64,000 nt of DNA from Paenibacillus faecalis (GTDB taxonomy: Bacteria; Bacillota; Bacilli; Paenibacillales; Paenibacillaceae). This document shows positions 18,066-26,950 of this stretch, piece by piece (position 1 is the stretch's first letter; every line of letters starts with the position of its first letter). The notes under the pieces are model-generated. The model searched no databases and had not been told where the DNA came from. It worked only from the letters and a program-made list of their open reading frames with translations. The position numbers were made by a program, and so were the translations under genes. Location of the stretch: positions 1,439,121-1,503,120 of the forward strand of contig NZ_LT985747.1 of assembly GCF_900289175.1 (NCBI RefSeq), in the 5' to 3' direction.

Positions 18066-18100
18066 AAAGGCAAAAGGCGCCGTTTAGCAAACGACGCCTT
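18066..18100 (-). terminator. Terminator after the YqcI/YcgG gene
   Basis: AAGGCGTCGTTT pairs with AAACGGCGCCTT around a three-base loop on the minus strand, followed by TTTGCCTTTTC. Confidence 0.8.
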
Positions 18101-18146
18101 CCAAATAAATGTGCAGTAACCCGCTTAAAGGTTGCTCTTTGTATAA

Positions 18147-18905
18147 TTACGTCTTGTCCTCACACTCTAAATACATACGCATAAATGGACAGGATAACAA
18201 TGAATGGCCGCTGTCACGTAAAAAATATTGTCTCCACTCATAATTGTTTTTCGCCCCGTATACATTCAGATCCGGATGCGGAGGCACAGGGTCATATGCG
18301 TGAAGACGTCTTCGTATCATCCGTTTTACCTTATCCACCCGTTCCGGTACCGAATTGAATCTTTCAAGAACCCATCGTGGTGTAAATGCAAGCACCATGT
18401 AAGGGAAGCTGCGGCTGCGCCTGATTTTGTGAGCGGGGGTTCCGCAGTACACAAAGTAAGGCTCGCCGTCATAGCAATATTCCCACAGATGATCAGACGG
18501 ATCACTCGGTACATGGGCGGGCCACGGTTTACGGTCCAACGCTGTCGTATGGCTCAGAAGGGACCAGAACAACCGTTCATAATGCTCTACGCCGTCCTTT
18601 CGTTGCGGCTCAGTTTCATTTTGAATAAATATGACAAGTGAAGTATAGGGTCCTATCGCTCTGGATTGTTTACCATAATTCAGAAGCAAAGCGGCCAGCT
18701 GCTCGGCTGCATCGAAATCATCGGTATATTGTACAAATCCGTACCTTAATTGATGTAGAGCAAATCCTTGAACCGCCGGAATACAAGGAAACTTGAATTC
18801 ACGATCCGTCATTTTCGCCGTCCAGTGTTGGATGGCATCCATATGCCAGCTGTTGCATTTTTCTTGGGCCTGAAGAATATCTTCAAGCTTCATCGGCTTG
18901 ATCAT
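18147..18905 (-). CDS. YqcI/YcgG family protein
   Basis: The 252-residue cytosolic protein matches the YqcI/YcgG family. It has FPCIPAVQGFALHQLRYGF near the N-terminus, the central DPSDHLWEYCYDGEPYFVYCGTPAHKIRRSRSFPYMVLAFTPRWVLERF block with conserved Cys and His, and the late VPPHPDLNVYGAKNNYEWRQYFL. Biochemical function of the family is not established to my knowledge. The start follows GAGGAGGG. It is transcribed alone, divergent from the RNase J gene. Confidence 0.85.
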   Translation of the reverse strand: MIKPMKLEDILQAQEKCNSWHMDAIQHWTAKMTDREFKFPCIPAVQGFALHQLRYGFVQYTDDFDAAEQLAALLLNYGKQSRAIGPYTSLVIFIQNETEPQRKDGVEHYERLFWSLLSHTTALDRKPWPAHVPSDPSDHLWEYCYDGEPYFVYCGTPAHKIRRSRSFPYMVLAFTPRWVLERFNSVPERVDKVKRMIRRRLHAYDPVPPHPDLNVYGAKNNYEWRQYFLRDSGHSLLSCPFMRMYLECEDKT

Positions 18906-18975
18906 GGGCAGCCCTCCTCTTCCTATATAGGTTATAAAAATAAGGAAAATAGGTGACTGTCCATATCATTGTTTT

Positions 18976-18994
18976 GTGAACCAGCCCTTGGTTC
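18976..18994. other. Short inverted repeat in the gap before RNase J
   Basis: TGAACCA-GCCCT-TGGTTCA is a perfect seven-base inverted repeat, 130 bases before the RNase J start. It could be an operator or an untranslated-region hairpin for either divergent gene. Confidence 0.3.
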
Positions 18995-19120
18995 AGTGTG
19001 TTGCAGAAATACGTTTCAATAAGATTGTACTTTCTGATATCTTATTTAAAGATGCTTTCTTGAGCGTTCATATTAGATGGGCTCTGCCCTAATTACTATA
19101 GAGAGGAATACTTCAACATT

Positions 19121-20839
19121 ATGTCTAAACCCCTTCTAACAGAAAAAATCCAGACGGTTGCTGCAAAGAAACCAAAAAAACCGTCCTTACCCCCCGTGCG
19201 TATTTTTGCACTTGGCGGACTTGGCGAGATCGGCAAGAATATGTACGGTGTTGAGTTTAAAAATGAAATTATTATCATTGATTCCGGTCTTAAATTTCCG
19301 GATGCTGAAATGAGCGGAGTCGATTATATTATTCCAGATATCCGCTATCTCGTAGCAAACAAGAACAAGATCAAAGGATTATTTCTTACGCACGGTCATG
19401 AAGATCATATAGGCGCAATCCCTTATGTGCTTCGTCAAATTCAGATGCCGATATACGGCGGTCCGCTAACAATCGGACTGGTTCGAGCCAAACTCGATGA
19501 ACACCGCTTGCTGGATGAAAGCGATCTGCGTATATTCCATGAAAACGACAAGTTCTCTTTCAAGCATCTTTCGGTCCATTTCTTCCGGACGACGCACAGT
19601 ATACCCGACGCTTTTGGCGTTGTTGTTGAAACACCTTACGGCCCGATCGTACATACAGGAGACTTCAAATTCGACTTTACCCCCGAGGATAAACCTGCCG
19701 ATATTCACAAAATCATGAGTATTGGCCAAAGAGGTGTACTTGCTTTGCTCGCGGATAGTACGAACAGTGAGCGAGAAGGTTTCACACCTTCTGAACGAAC
19801 GGTGGGCAACTCGATACTCAAGCAATTTCAGGAATGCCCTGGCCGGATATTGTTCGCAACCTTTGCCTCCAATGTCCATCGGCTACAGCAGGTTGTGAAA
19901 GCGGCGATTCGCACGAACCGTAAAATCGCGATTATCGGACGCAGTATGGAAAAAGTGTTCGTGATCGGTCAGGAGCTTGGATATCTCAGGGTACCAGAAG
20001 GAATGATCATTGACGTCAAAAACGTAAACCAGTACCCTAATGATCAGGTGTTGATCATTTGTACCGGCAGTCAGGGAGAACCGAATGCTGCACTAACCCG
20101 AATCGCTACAGGAGCACATCGCTCCATCCAGATTTACCCGGACGATACGGTTATTTTCTCATCATCTCCCATTCCGGGTAACACGCAAAATGTCAACCGT
20201 AGTATCGATCTGCTTATGCGGGCTGGCGCCGAAGTGCGATACGGATCGATCTTGGACATCCATACATCCGGACACGGATGCCGTGAAGATCTGAAACTCA
20301 TGCTCAGCAGCTTGCGCCCTAAATATTTCATGCCTATCCACGGTGAATATCGAATGATGCTGAGTCACCGTCAACTGGCCATAGAGGTAGGCATACCCGA
20401 AAAAAATGTGTATCTTCTAAACATCGGAAACACATTGTCTCTATACCGAAACGGAGCACGTAAAGGCCGAAATGTTCAATCCGGCGATGTATACATCAAC
20501 AACGGCGAGCTTCGGATCTATGAAAAGGAACTGGTCGAAGAGCGTGTTCAACTCGCTCATGAAGGTGTTGTCATTGTTGCCATTACGATTGACCCTAAAA
20601 CACGCAAGCTGCTCGCAGGACCGGAACTAATTACGCGCGGTTTTGTCTACATGCAAGATTCGAAACCGCTGCTGCGCCGTGCCGAGGCTATGGTTCGCAA
20701 GCATCTCAATAAAGCTGGCGATCAGCGGGAATATGATCGTGCAGCTTGGGAACAGATAACAACAACTAGTTTAAAGCGTTATTTCAAAAGAGAACTCGGA
20801 CGCAGTCCGTTTATCATGCCTTCCATCATGGAAGTTTAA
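19121..20839 (+). CDS. rnj: Ribonuclease J
   Basis: The 572-residue metallo-beta-lactamase/beta-CASP ribonuclease has combined 5'-exo and endonuclease activity in mRNA decay and rRNA maturation. After a basic 25-residue N-terminal extension come FALGGLGEIGKNMYGVE, the zinc-site THGHEDHIGA, HTGDFKFDFTP, the beta-CASP parts LLADSTNSEREGFTPSE, FATFASNVHRLQQV and SSSPIPGNTQNVNR, DIHTSGHG and MPIHGEYRMM. It ends with RSPFIMPSIMEV, very like B. subtilis RnjA. Whether it equals RnjA or RnjB cannot be settled here. GAGAGG precedes the start. It is one of the few plus-strand genes and is monocistronic, with a terminator at 20853. Confidence 0.93.
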   Translation: MSKPLLTEKIQTVAAKKPKKPSLPPVRIFALGGLGEIGKNMYGVEFKNEIIIIDSGLKFPDAEMSGVDYIIPDIRYLVANKNKIKGLFLTHGHEDHIGAIPYVLRQIQMPIYGGPLTIGLVRAKLDEHRLLDESDLRIFHENDKFSFKHLSVHFFRTTHSIPDAFGVVVETPYGPIVHTGDFKFDFTPEDKPADIHKIMSIGQRGVLALLADSTNSEREGFTPSERTVGNSILKQFQECPGRILFATFASNVHRLQQVVKAAIRTNRKIAIIGRSMEKVFVIGQELGYLRVPEGMIIDVKNVNQYPNDQVLIICTGSQGEPNAALTRIATGAHRSIQIYPDDTVIFSSSPIPGNTQNVNRSIDLLMRAGAEVRYGSILDIHTSGHGCREDLKLMLSSLRPKYFMPIHGEYRMMLSHRQLAIEVGIPEKNVYLLNIGNTLSLYRNGARKGRNVQSGDVYINNGELRIYEKELVEERVQLAHEGVVIVAITIDPKTRKLLAGPELITRGFVYMQDSKPLLRRAEAMVRKHLNKAGDQREYDRAAWEQITTTSLKRYFKRELGRSPFIMPSIMEV

Positions 20840-20852
20840 GCGACTCAATCAC

Positions 20853-20884
20853 AAGAGGGGTTACCTTTAAGGTAGCCCCTTCTT
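20853..20884. terminator. Terminator between convergent rnj and niaP-like genes
   Basis: AAGAGGGGTTACC pairs with GGTAGCCCCTTCTT around TTTAA. The U-tracts are weak on both strands, so it may serve both converging genes. Confidence 0.65.
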
Positions 20885-20921
20885 AGATTGTTGGCTTGAA
20901 TTTTTTTCTTCCGATCGCCAG

Positions 20922-22139
20922 CTAATCTGCCAACTCCAGTCCCTTGGTTTCCTTGCCTAACAGCATAACCCCAAATGCACCAATCAGAATCGTAATAAAA
21001 AACATCGTAAAAATCGATTCGATGCTTGTCCCTCCACCCTTCAAAAAGCCGACCAGCAAGGGGGCAATCACACCGCCGATACGTCCGAAGGATGTTGCCA
21101 GCCCCACTCCTGTGGAGCGCACACGCGTTGGGTACAATTCCGGTGAATATGCGTATAAACCGCCCCAGGCGCCAAGATTAAAGAAAGACAGGCTAATACC
21201 GGCAGCGATCAGCATACCAACGGAATCCGCAAAGCCAAACCATAGGGCACTAAGAGCTGTACAAATCAAATATGTAACCAGCACAAACTTCCGCCCGAAC
21301 TTTTCAATAAAATAAGCGGCTGTGAAATATCCTGGCAGCTGTGCAAGCGTCATAATCAGCACATACTGAAAGCTTGTAACGAGACTAAACCCTTTGTCCA
21401 GCATAACGGTAGGCAGCCACAAGAACATCCCATAGTAAGAAAATACAACCGTAAACCACAAAATCCATAACATGATGCTTGTTTTACGATGCTCTTGAGA
21501 CCAGACCGATTGCACACGCTGGATCAATGTTAGTTTTCTTGCACTTTTTTGCTGAATATATCTCGGAGGGTCTTCAATCGCTCTTCGCAAGTACAGCGCA
21601 TAAAACGCAGGCAAAGCCCCGATCACAAAGGCCATCTGCCATCCATAATTCGGAATGATAAAATAAGCGATCAGCGCCGCCAAAATCCACCCTGCCGCCC
21701 AAAAACTTTCAAGCAGCACAACCGCTCTGCCCCGGTCTTTCACCGGCATGCTTTCAGACACCAGAGTGGAAGCCACAGGCAGCTCGCCTCCTAACCCGAA
21801 ACCTGCAATAAACCGAAAAATGCAGAGCATAACAAAGCCTGTGGCAAGTGCAGATAGTCCGCTGGCTACCGAGAAAATAAGCAATGTCCACAGTAAAATA
21901 TTTTTCCGGCCGTACTTATCTGCCAAAAACCCGGCAAACGCAGCGCCAAATACCATCCCTATAGAAGTCGTACTCGTCAATATACCGATTTGCTGTGAAC
22001 TGAGCGACCATTCTGAGGCCAGCGCAGCCACAACAAACGAAATCATACCAACATCCATAGCATCAAACATCCAGCTAAGACCTGTGCTAAACAGCAGTTT
22101 ACGCCGCTTAGGATGCCTGATCAATTCAATATGGCTCAT
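20922..22139 (-). CDS. niaP: MFS transporter, NiaP (niacin permease)-like
   Basis: The 405-residue major facilitator protein has 12 predicted membrane segments. It matches B. subtilis NiaP (YceI) closely in memory across its length: GLSWMFDAMDVGMISF at the start, GLGGELPVASTLVSE, VVLLESFWAAGWI, SYYGMFLWLPTVML, MTLAQLPGYFTAAY, LSFFNLGAWGGLYAYSPELYPT and the terminal GKETKGLEL. NiaP imports nicotinate/nicotinamide; in other organisms related permeases take aromatic acids, so the substrate is likely but not proven. No NAD-salvage gene adjoins it and no NiaR box was looked up. The start follows GGGAGGGC. Confidence 0.8.
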   Translation of the reverse strand: MSHIELIRHPKRRKLLFSTGLSWMFDAMDVGMISFVVAALASEWSLSSQQIGILTSTTSIGMVFGAAFAGFLADKYGRKNILLWTLLIFSVASGLSALATGFVMLCIFRFIAGFGLGGELPVASTLVSESMPVKDRGRAVVLLESFWAAGWILAALIAYFIIPNYGWQMAFVIGALPAFYALYLRRAIEDPPRYIQQKSARKLTLIQRVQSVWSQEHRKTSIMLWILWFTVVFSYYGMFLWLPTVMLDKGFSLVTSFQYVLIMTLAQLPGYFTAAYFIEKFGRKFVLVTYLICTALSALWFGFADSVGMLIAAGISLSFFNLGAWGGLYAYSPELYPTRVRSTGVGLATSFGRIGGVIAPLLVGFLKGGGTSIESIFTMFFITILIGAFGVMLLGKETKGLELAD

Positions 22140-22255
22140 AAACAGCCCTCCCCCTCCTATGTCTTTCTATAATTTAGGTTTACGGATGCATTTGGTCAAG
22201 CGTTTTATCCGTCAAAAATTGAGGTGCGTTTACAAGCTGTTATTTGTATTCGATT

Positions 22256-23338
22256 TCAGTCGTTTTCCTTATGTACGAGCGGCAGTGTAACTTTTATCGT
22301 CGTCCCTTCATCAGGCTTGCTGAATACAACAACCCGACCATCGTGATCCTCGATCATTTTTTTGCTGATCATAAAGCCAAGACCGGTTCCTTTCTCCTTA
22401 GTTGTATAAAACGGCTCACCCATTCGGGATAAAATAGCTTCCGGAATACCGCAGCCTTCATCAACAAAACAAATATGGACCCGATCGGCTTCTCCTTTTT
22501 CTAAATAAATCGTCAATTTCCCCCCATTAGGCATGGATTCTACTGCATTTTTAATGAAATTGATGAACACTTGCTTCATCTGGTTTTCATCGCATTTTAC
22601 AAAAGCCGGTTTAGACCCAAATCTCGTAATGATCTCCACATTGTTGAGGATAGCCTGTGAATTCAACAATGTGATCACCTGTTCAAGAAGGCGCCGTATA
22701 TCTTTACTCTCATATTTGACCCCCTGGGGTTTGGCTAATAGCAGGAGCTCACCGAGAATAAGTTCGATTCTTTCAATTTCAGAGGATATGATGTCTAAAT
22801 ATTTCTTTTTACTTCCCGTATCGGAACGTAGAAGCTGAACAAAGCCTTTGATGGACGTCATCGGATTTCGAATTTCATGAGCTATCCCCGCTGCCAGCTG
22901 CCCAGCCATCGACAGCTTATCCGATTGAATCATCATTTCTGCTGCAAAACGATCCGCTCTCTTTTGTACCGTCAGATCGATCAAATATAGCACAAATCCG
23001 TTGTTCTTTCCTTCGTCATCCTTCACTGCAAACAATGTAGATGAGGCCCATAGCACATGGCCCAGCTTATGAAGCAACCTTAATTCAATCTGGTAAGAAT
23101 AATGTTCCTCCTTTAACAGGTCTGTGAGATGTGAATAAACTATCGGAACATCCTCCGGATGAATTAAATCATGAAGGGGACGCTCCGCAAGCTCGTCTAA
23201 TTCGTATCCCGCCATTATGCAGGCAGCAGGATTCGCATGGATGATGTATCCTTCGAGATTAAGGAACGCCGTACCGATCGGTGCTCTCTCTATGGTCTGA
23301 ACCATAAGATCGCCACAAAGACTTTTACCATTAGTCAT
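22256..23338 (-). CDS. Orphan PAS-domain sensor histidine kinase (sporulation-kinase type)
   Basis: The 360-residue soluble sensor kinase has no transmembrane segment. Residues ~12-130 form a PAS domain (MVQTIERAPIGTAFLNLEGYIIHANPAACIMAGYE, with PAC part LYLIDLTVQKRA). The HisKA box is LAAGIAHEIRNPMTSIKGFVQLL, with His in AHEIRNP as phospho-acceptor. The HATPase has N box FINFIKNAVESMPNGG, G1 VDEGCGI and G2 KEKGTGLGFMISKKMI. No response regulator is adjacent. This form is typical of kinases feeding the Spo0F/Spo0A phosphorelay (KinA/KinE-like), so a sporulation or lifestyle role is inferred. GGGAGGG precedes the start. Confidence 0.88.
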   Translation of the reverse strand: MTNGKSLCGDLMVQTIERAPIGTAFLNLEGYIIHANPAACIMAGYELDELAERPLHDLIHPEDVPIVYSHLTDLLKEEHYSYQIELRLLHKLGHVLWASSTLFAVKDDEGKNNGFVLYLIDLTVQKRADRFAAEMMIQSDKLSMAGQLAAGIAHEIRNPMTSIKGFVQLLRSDTGSKKKYLDIISSEIERIELILGELLLLAKPQGVKYESKDIRRLLEQVITLLNSQAILNNVEIITRFGSKPAFVKCDENQMKQVFINFIKNAVESMPNGGKLTIYLEKGEADRVHICFVDEGCGIPEAILSRMGEPFYTTKEKGTGLGFMISKKMIEDHDGRVVVFSKPDEGTTIKVTLPLVHKEND

Positions 23339-23434
23339 CGTTTGAAGTCACCCTCCCTCAATCTCAGGTTGTGCAATTATCGTTCATACATTCTAGATCT
23401 TTAATACGTTCTCCTTCAACGCATTACTGTAATC

Positions 23435-23457
23435 GACATTTTTAAGAGAAAAATGTC
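23435..23457. other. AT-rich perfect hairpin in kinase/NlpC-like intergenic gap
   Basis: GACATTTTT-AAGAG-AAAAATGTC is a perfect nine-base inverted repeat. It lies about 100 bases upstream of the kinase start and 65 bases before the promoter of the divergent gene. It may be an operator; no terminator role is evident. Confidence 0.35.
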
Positions 23458-23514
23458 ATAGCATCATTCCCCCTTTCTCCTTTATTGTTACTCTTCTGAA
23501 ATCTCTTTTTAAAT

Positions 23515-23526
23515 AAGTGGTATAAT
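23515..23526 (+). promoter_or_regulatory. Extended -10 promoter for the NlpC-like gene
   Basis: TGGTATAAT is an extended -10 (TGnTATAAT) ending at 23526. No good -35 is seen 17 bases upstream, which an extended -10 can tolerate. It gives a leader of about 110 bases before the ATG at 23646. Confidence 0.5.
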
Positions 23527-23645
23527 AACTGATTTGAAAAAAAGTGGGGCTTTTTGACTTGAATAGAAAGCTCTTTTCGTATATTGTGAAAGAAGCAAGC
23601 ATATATGAATACAGGTTTTGGAAAGTTAAAAAGGAGTTTGCGAGT

Positions 23646-24269
23646 ATGTATAAGGAACACAATATTTGGATCGTGCTCACCAACACTGGAACCTGGTTCA
23701 GCAGGATGATCCAATGTTTTACGAATGCCCAGCTGAATCACGCTTCTATCGCGTTTGATTCCGATCTGCATGAAGTTTACAGCTTCGGTCGTAAACAAGC
23801 GAACAATCCGTTCATTGCCGGTCTGGTCCGCGAGAATCTTAGAGCTCCCTTCTTTCGCAACTCGGAATGCGCTGTTTATCGATTGCGTGTGAGCAGTCAT
23901 GATTACCAGTGCATGTACAACCTGGTCATAGAAATGATGCGTAATCAAGATCGGTATAGGTACAACTTGCTCGGATTGTTGGGAATATTATTTCGACTTC
24001 ATATCGATCGAGCAGATGCTTATTTCTGTTCTCACTTTGTAGCCACTGTCTTGGAGCGTGCCGGACTCAATCTGGTCGATAAACCTCCACATCTCGTCAC
24101 ACCAGAAGATTTCTCCAATTCATCACAGTTAATTGAAGTCTATCAGGGATCTCTTCAAGGTTATTTGAAAAATATAGCGGACTCATCCTTTTCCTCTACT
24201 TCTATTTATCATCCTGTGACAAACAACGAGAACAAAGGGAAAATTTTCAGATTCAGAAAGCTGAGTTAG
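23646..24269 (+). CDS. Permuted NlpC/P60 (YiiX/YebB-like) papain-fold protein
   Basis: The 207-residue protein has the arrangement of permuted papain-like hydrolases. A His is in the N-terminal half (AQLNHASIAFDSDLHEVYSFGR) and a Cys in the C-terminal half (ADAYFCSHFVATVLERAG). Family members are thiol hydrolases or amidases acting on lipids or peptides. The exact substrate is unknown. No signal peptide or membrane helix is seen. The ATG at 23646 is chosen because AAAAAGGAG lies nine bases before it. An in-frame GTG at 23544 has no ribosome binding site and would lie almost at the transcription start. It is followed by a terminator and is monocistronic. Confidence 0.75.
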   Translation: MYKEHNIWIVLTNTGTWFSRMIQCFTNAQLNHASIAFDSDLHEVYSFGRKQANNPFIAGLVRENLRAPFFRNSECAVYRLRVSSHDYQCMYNLVIEMMRNQDRYRYNLLGLLGILFRLHIDRADAYFCSHFVATVLERAGLNLVDKPPHLVTPEDFSNSSQLIEVYQGSLQGYLKNIADSSFSSTSIYHPVTNNENKGKIFRFRKLS

Positions 24270-24327
24270 ATTACATAGGGATGTAGATCGATAATATGAA
24301 AATGCTCAGTAGAAGACAATAACAAAT

Positions 24328-24366
24328 AAAGAAGCAGCTGGATGATCCGGCTGCTTCTTTCATTCA
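24328..24366 (+). terminator. Terminator after the NlpC-like gene
   Basis: AAAGAAGCAGC pairs with GCTGCTTCTTT and is followed by CATTC on the plus strand. The stem is strong and the U-tract is short. Confidence 0.7.
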
Positions 24367-24411
24367 AGGCTTATATTTTTCTGGCTTATATTTTTCAAAA
24401 AAACTGTATAA

Positions 24412-25086
24412 TTATGCTGATGGAGTCTGTTGTTCTGGAACTTTGGTCTCGAGAACCGTATTTACTTTTTCATCCTCTTTCTCATTCTCACTCTCGATTA
24501 CAGTCTGGGCCTCACGCTCAAGCTCGCGCTTACGCTTACGTCTCCGATTCCAATACACACCAAGCAGTAATATTGGAACCGCTATAAGAAAAATGTAAAG
24601 AGATACGTTTTCCACCATACCTTCGGCTGATTTTCCGTATAAGTAGAAGAGAAGTCCAACAACATAAAATTTGGTGGCTCGGCCTATAGCAGCGTACACC
24701 ATAAGCTTCCACAGCGGAAAATTAAGACAACCGGACAGGATCGTAAATACTTTAAATGGTATCGGTGTAAATGAACCAACCAGAATAGCCGCTTCGCCGT
24801 TCTTTGTGAACAGATTTGTCGCAGCATCGATCCATTTCTTTTTTAATAATTTGTACATGACTGATTTTCCCAGCACCTTACCGATCAGATATCCAAAAGG
24901 CGTGCCCAGCAAACAGCCAATAAAACCGTATGTCGCTAGCCACAGAGCGGATGACGGGTGAAGCATACTTAAAGAAACTTGCAGAAAGAAAGCAGGAATC
25001 GGAAAAATCACTGCATCAAAAAATGAATGAATAAACAATCCCCATGGACCAAATGTCATTAAAAAATCCAGAACATCCTGAAACAT
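24412..25086 (-). CDS. VTT/DedA-type (YqaA-like) membrane protein
   Basis: The 224-residue membrane protein is of the VTT/SNARE-associated (DedA-related) superfamily. It shows FFDAVIFPIPAFFLQVSLSM, GFIGCLLGTPFGYLIGKVLG and the conserved GSFTPIPFKVFTILSGCLNFPLWKLM, then a late membrane segment LYIFLIAVPILLLGVYW. A charged cytoplasmic tail (RRRKRKRELEREAQ, then acidic residues) ends it. DedA relatives act as lipid scramblases or flippases in envelope homeostasis, and this one is unassigned. The start at 25086 has AGGGG eight bases upstream. A longer form would begin without a ribosome binding site. The neighbours suggest no operon. Confidence 0.82.
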   Translation of the reverse strand: MFQDVLDFLMTFGPWGLFIHSFFDAVIFPIPAFFLQVSLSMLHPSSALWLATYGFIGCLLGTPFGYLIGKVLGKSVMYKLLKKKWIDAATNLFTKNGEAAILVGSFTPIPFKVFTILSGCLNFPLWKLMVYAAIGRATKFYVVGLLFYLYGKSAEGMVENVSLYIFLIAVPILLLGVYWNRRRKRKRELEREAQTVIESENEKEDEKVNTVLETKVPEQQTPSA

Positions 25087-25185
25087 ATCCCAACCCCTAA
25101 ACATTTTTCTTATGTCTCTAAAAAGAACCTTAATTTGAAGTATATCACATAATTTCTTGTTATAAATAATGTATATGCACATAAC

Positions 25186-25232
25186 TAAAAAAGAAACGCC
25201 TTGCATCCTATATCAGGTTCAAGGCATTTCTT
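25186..25232 (-). terminator. Terminator after pdxK/thiD
   Basis: AAGAAATGCCTTG pairs with CAAGGCGTTTCTT on the minus strand and is followed by TTTTAG. It lies 25 bases past the pdxK stop. Confidence 0.85.
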
Positions 25233-25256
25233 CTAGATAACATAGATATCAGAATG

Positions 25257-26063
25257 TTACTCGGTTCTGCGGTGAGCGGAATGACGTGTAGGACCTACAA
25301 ATTTGTTCAATCGGAATCCATTTGAAATCGCCTGTGTTATGAAGAGCTTCGCCTGCTGAACAGATTCCCGAACAGTAAGCCCTTTGGCAAGCCCTGCTGT
25401 CACGGAGGCGGATGAAGTACAGCCTGCACCGTGTGTATATGGAGTGGAAATTGCATCCACTTCAAACCATTCAAATTTGCTGCCGTCATATAGAAGATCC
25501 ATCGCCTTGCCGGCTTGAATTTTTCCTCTATCTTTAATCAGAATGTTCTTGGCTCCCTTTTCATGGATCACAGCTGCCGCTTCCTGCATCTGCTCTAGCG
25601 TCTTGATCGGTCCGGATTTTGCAAGCTGCGAAGCTTCGAACAAGTTAGGTGTTACAAGATCTGCGCGCGGCAGCAAAAATTCAATCATCGCTTCGGTGTT
25701 CTCTGGCTGGAGCACTTCGTCTGTGCCCTTGCATACCATTACAGGATCGATCACAACCCGCTTCAGATTGTAATGATCAATATACTGTGAGACAAGCTCT
25801 ATAATTTCAACCGAGCCAAGCATCCCTGTCTTCATGGCGTCTATTCCGATGCCTTCAATGACCGTTTTGAGCTGTGTTTCCACAATATCCAAAGCTACCG
25901 GAAATACTTGATGATCCCATGTTTCTGGCTCCATGCACACAATCGTGGTCAGAGCGGTCATACCGTAAACATCAAATTCCTGGAACGTTTTCAAATCCGC
26001 CTGAATGCCGGCACCGCCACTAGTATCCGAGCCTGCAACCGTTAAAGCTTTTTTAATTGTCAT
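25257..26063 (-). CDS. pdxK: Pyridoxine/hydroxymethylpyrimidine kinase (PdxK/ThiD2)
   Basis: The 268-residue ribokinase-fold enzyme phosphorylates pyridoxine, pyridoxal or hydroxymethylpyrimidine in B6 and thiamine salvage. It aligns in memory over its whole length with B. subtilis PdxK: KKALTVAGSDTSGGAGIQADLKTFQEFDVYGMTALTTIV, GIDAMKTGMLGSVEIIEL, VIDPVMVCKGTDEVL, TPNLFEASQLAKSG, DAISTPYTHGAGCTSSASVTAGLAKG and the GPTRHSAHR tail. TPYTHGAGC carries the catalytic Asp-less anion-hole form with Cys seen in PdxK. GAGGGGAC precedes the start at 26063. It is monocistronic, or follows map 90 bases upstream on the same strand. Confidence 0.9.
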   Translation of the reverse strand: MTIKKALTVAGSDTSGGAGIQADLKTFQEFDVYGMTALTTIVCMEPETWDHQVFPVALDIVETQLKTVIEGIGIDAMKTGMLGSVEIIELVSQYIDHYNLKRVVIDPVMVCKGTDEVLQPENTEAMIEFLLPRADLVTPNLFEASQLAKSGPIKTLEQMQEAAAVIHEKGAKNILIKDRGKIQAGKAMDLLYDGSKFEWFEVDAISTPYTHGAGCTSSASVTAGLAKGLTVRESVQQAKLFITQAISNGFRLNKFVGPTRHSAHRRTE

Positions 26064-26155
26064 GTTCTTTGTCCCCTCATGCGTAAGATGATTACTCAAT
26101 TACAGTTTTCCTATTATTTTAAAAAAAATAACGGTTTTAAGCTATAGAAAAGTAA

Positions 26156-26908
26156 TTATATCTCTTGATCCGTAAGGATCAGCGGGCCGTCCTTCGTAAT
26201 AGCCAGCGTATGCTCATACTGCGCCGACCATTTTCCATCTACCGTTCGTGCTGTCCAGCCATCCGCATCGATCTTGCACCCGTAAGATCCGAGATTGAGC
26301 ATGGGCTCAATGGTAATCACCATTCCCTCTTTCAAGCGGGGGCCGCGATGGGGAGGTCCATAATGGGGAACCTGCGGCTCTTCGTGCATACTCTGGCCAA
26401 TCGCGTGACCGACAAACTGCCGTACTACAGACAAGTTCTCTGATTCAGCGTAGGACTGGATTGCATGTGAAATGTCTCCGATCCGATTCCCGATTACAGC
26501 CTGCTCAATCCCAAGATAAAGCGCCTTTTTGGTCACGTCCAGCAGATGCCGTGCTTCATCGGATATGTTCCCTACAGCATAAGACCAAGCAGAGTCTGCA
26601 AGCCATCCATCCAAATTAACGACCATATCAATCGTAACGATATCTCCGTCCTTTAAAGGAACATCATTCGGAAAACCATGACAAACCACGTCATTAACTG
26701 AAGCGCATGTAGCAAAGGGATAGCCGTGGTAACCTTTTTGCTCGGGGGTAGCTCCACGCTCCTCAAGGAATTTTTCAACGAATCGATCGATTTCCAACGT
26801 GGTGATACCAGGTCTAATCATTCCGGCAATTTGTCGATGACACTCTGCAAGCAGTTCTCCGGCCTTCTTCATCTTAGCGATTTGCTCTTTCGTCTTCATA
26901 ATAATCAT
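26156..26908 (-). CDS. map: Methionine aminopeptidase type I
   Basis: The 250-residue cytosolic metallopeptidase removes the initiator methionine from new proteins. It has the dimetal-site residues: Asp in VTIDMVVNLDGWLADSAW, His in VVRQFVGHAIGQSMHEEP, Glu in VITIEPMLN and Glu in SAQYEHTLAI. The early MKKAGELLAECHRQIAGMIRPGITTLEID and CASVNDVVCHGFP are typical of the type I enzyme. The start at 26908 has AGGAG eight bases upstream. It stands outside the ribosomal-protein cluster, so it may be a second copy in the genome. A structured leader RNA with a terminator-like end lies 44 bases before the start. Confidence 0.95.
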   Translation of the reverse strand: MIIMKTKEQIAKMKKAGELLAECHRQIAGMIRPGITTLEIDRFVEKFLEERGATPEQKGYHGYPFATCASVNDVVCHGFPNDVPLKDGDIVTIDMVVNLDGWLADSAWSYAVGNISDEARHLLDVTKKALYLGIEQAVIGNRIGDISHAIQSYAESENLSVVRQFVGHAIGQSMHEEPQVPHYGPPHRGPRLKEGMVITIEPMLNLGSYGCKIDADGWTARTVDGKWSAQYEHTLAITKDGPLILTDQEI

Positions 26909-26950
26909 AAACCGCACTCCTGTCCTTATTAATTTCTCGATATAAAAGCC

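Noticed and set aside
23544-23645. GTG start of the NlpC-like gene
   Set aside because: It has no ribosome binding site and is only about 18 bases from the -10. The ATG at 23646 has AAGGAG.
23442-23948. 168-codon open frame on the minus strand over the NlpC-like gene
   Set aside because: It overlaps the plus-strand gene, which has a clear family match and a good ribosome binding site.
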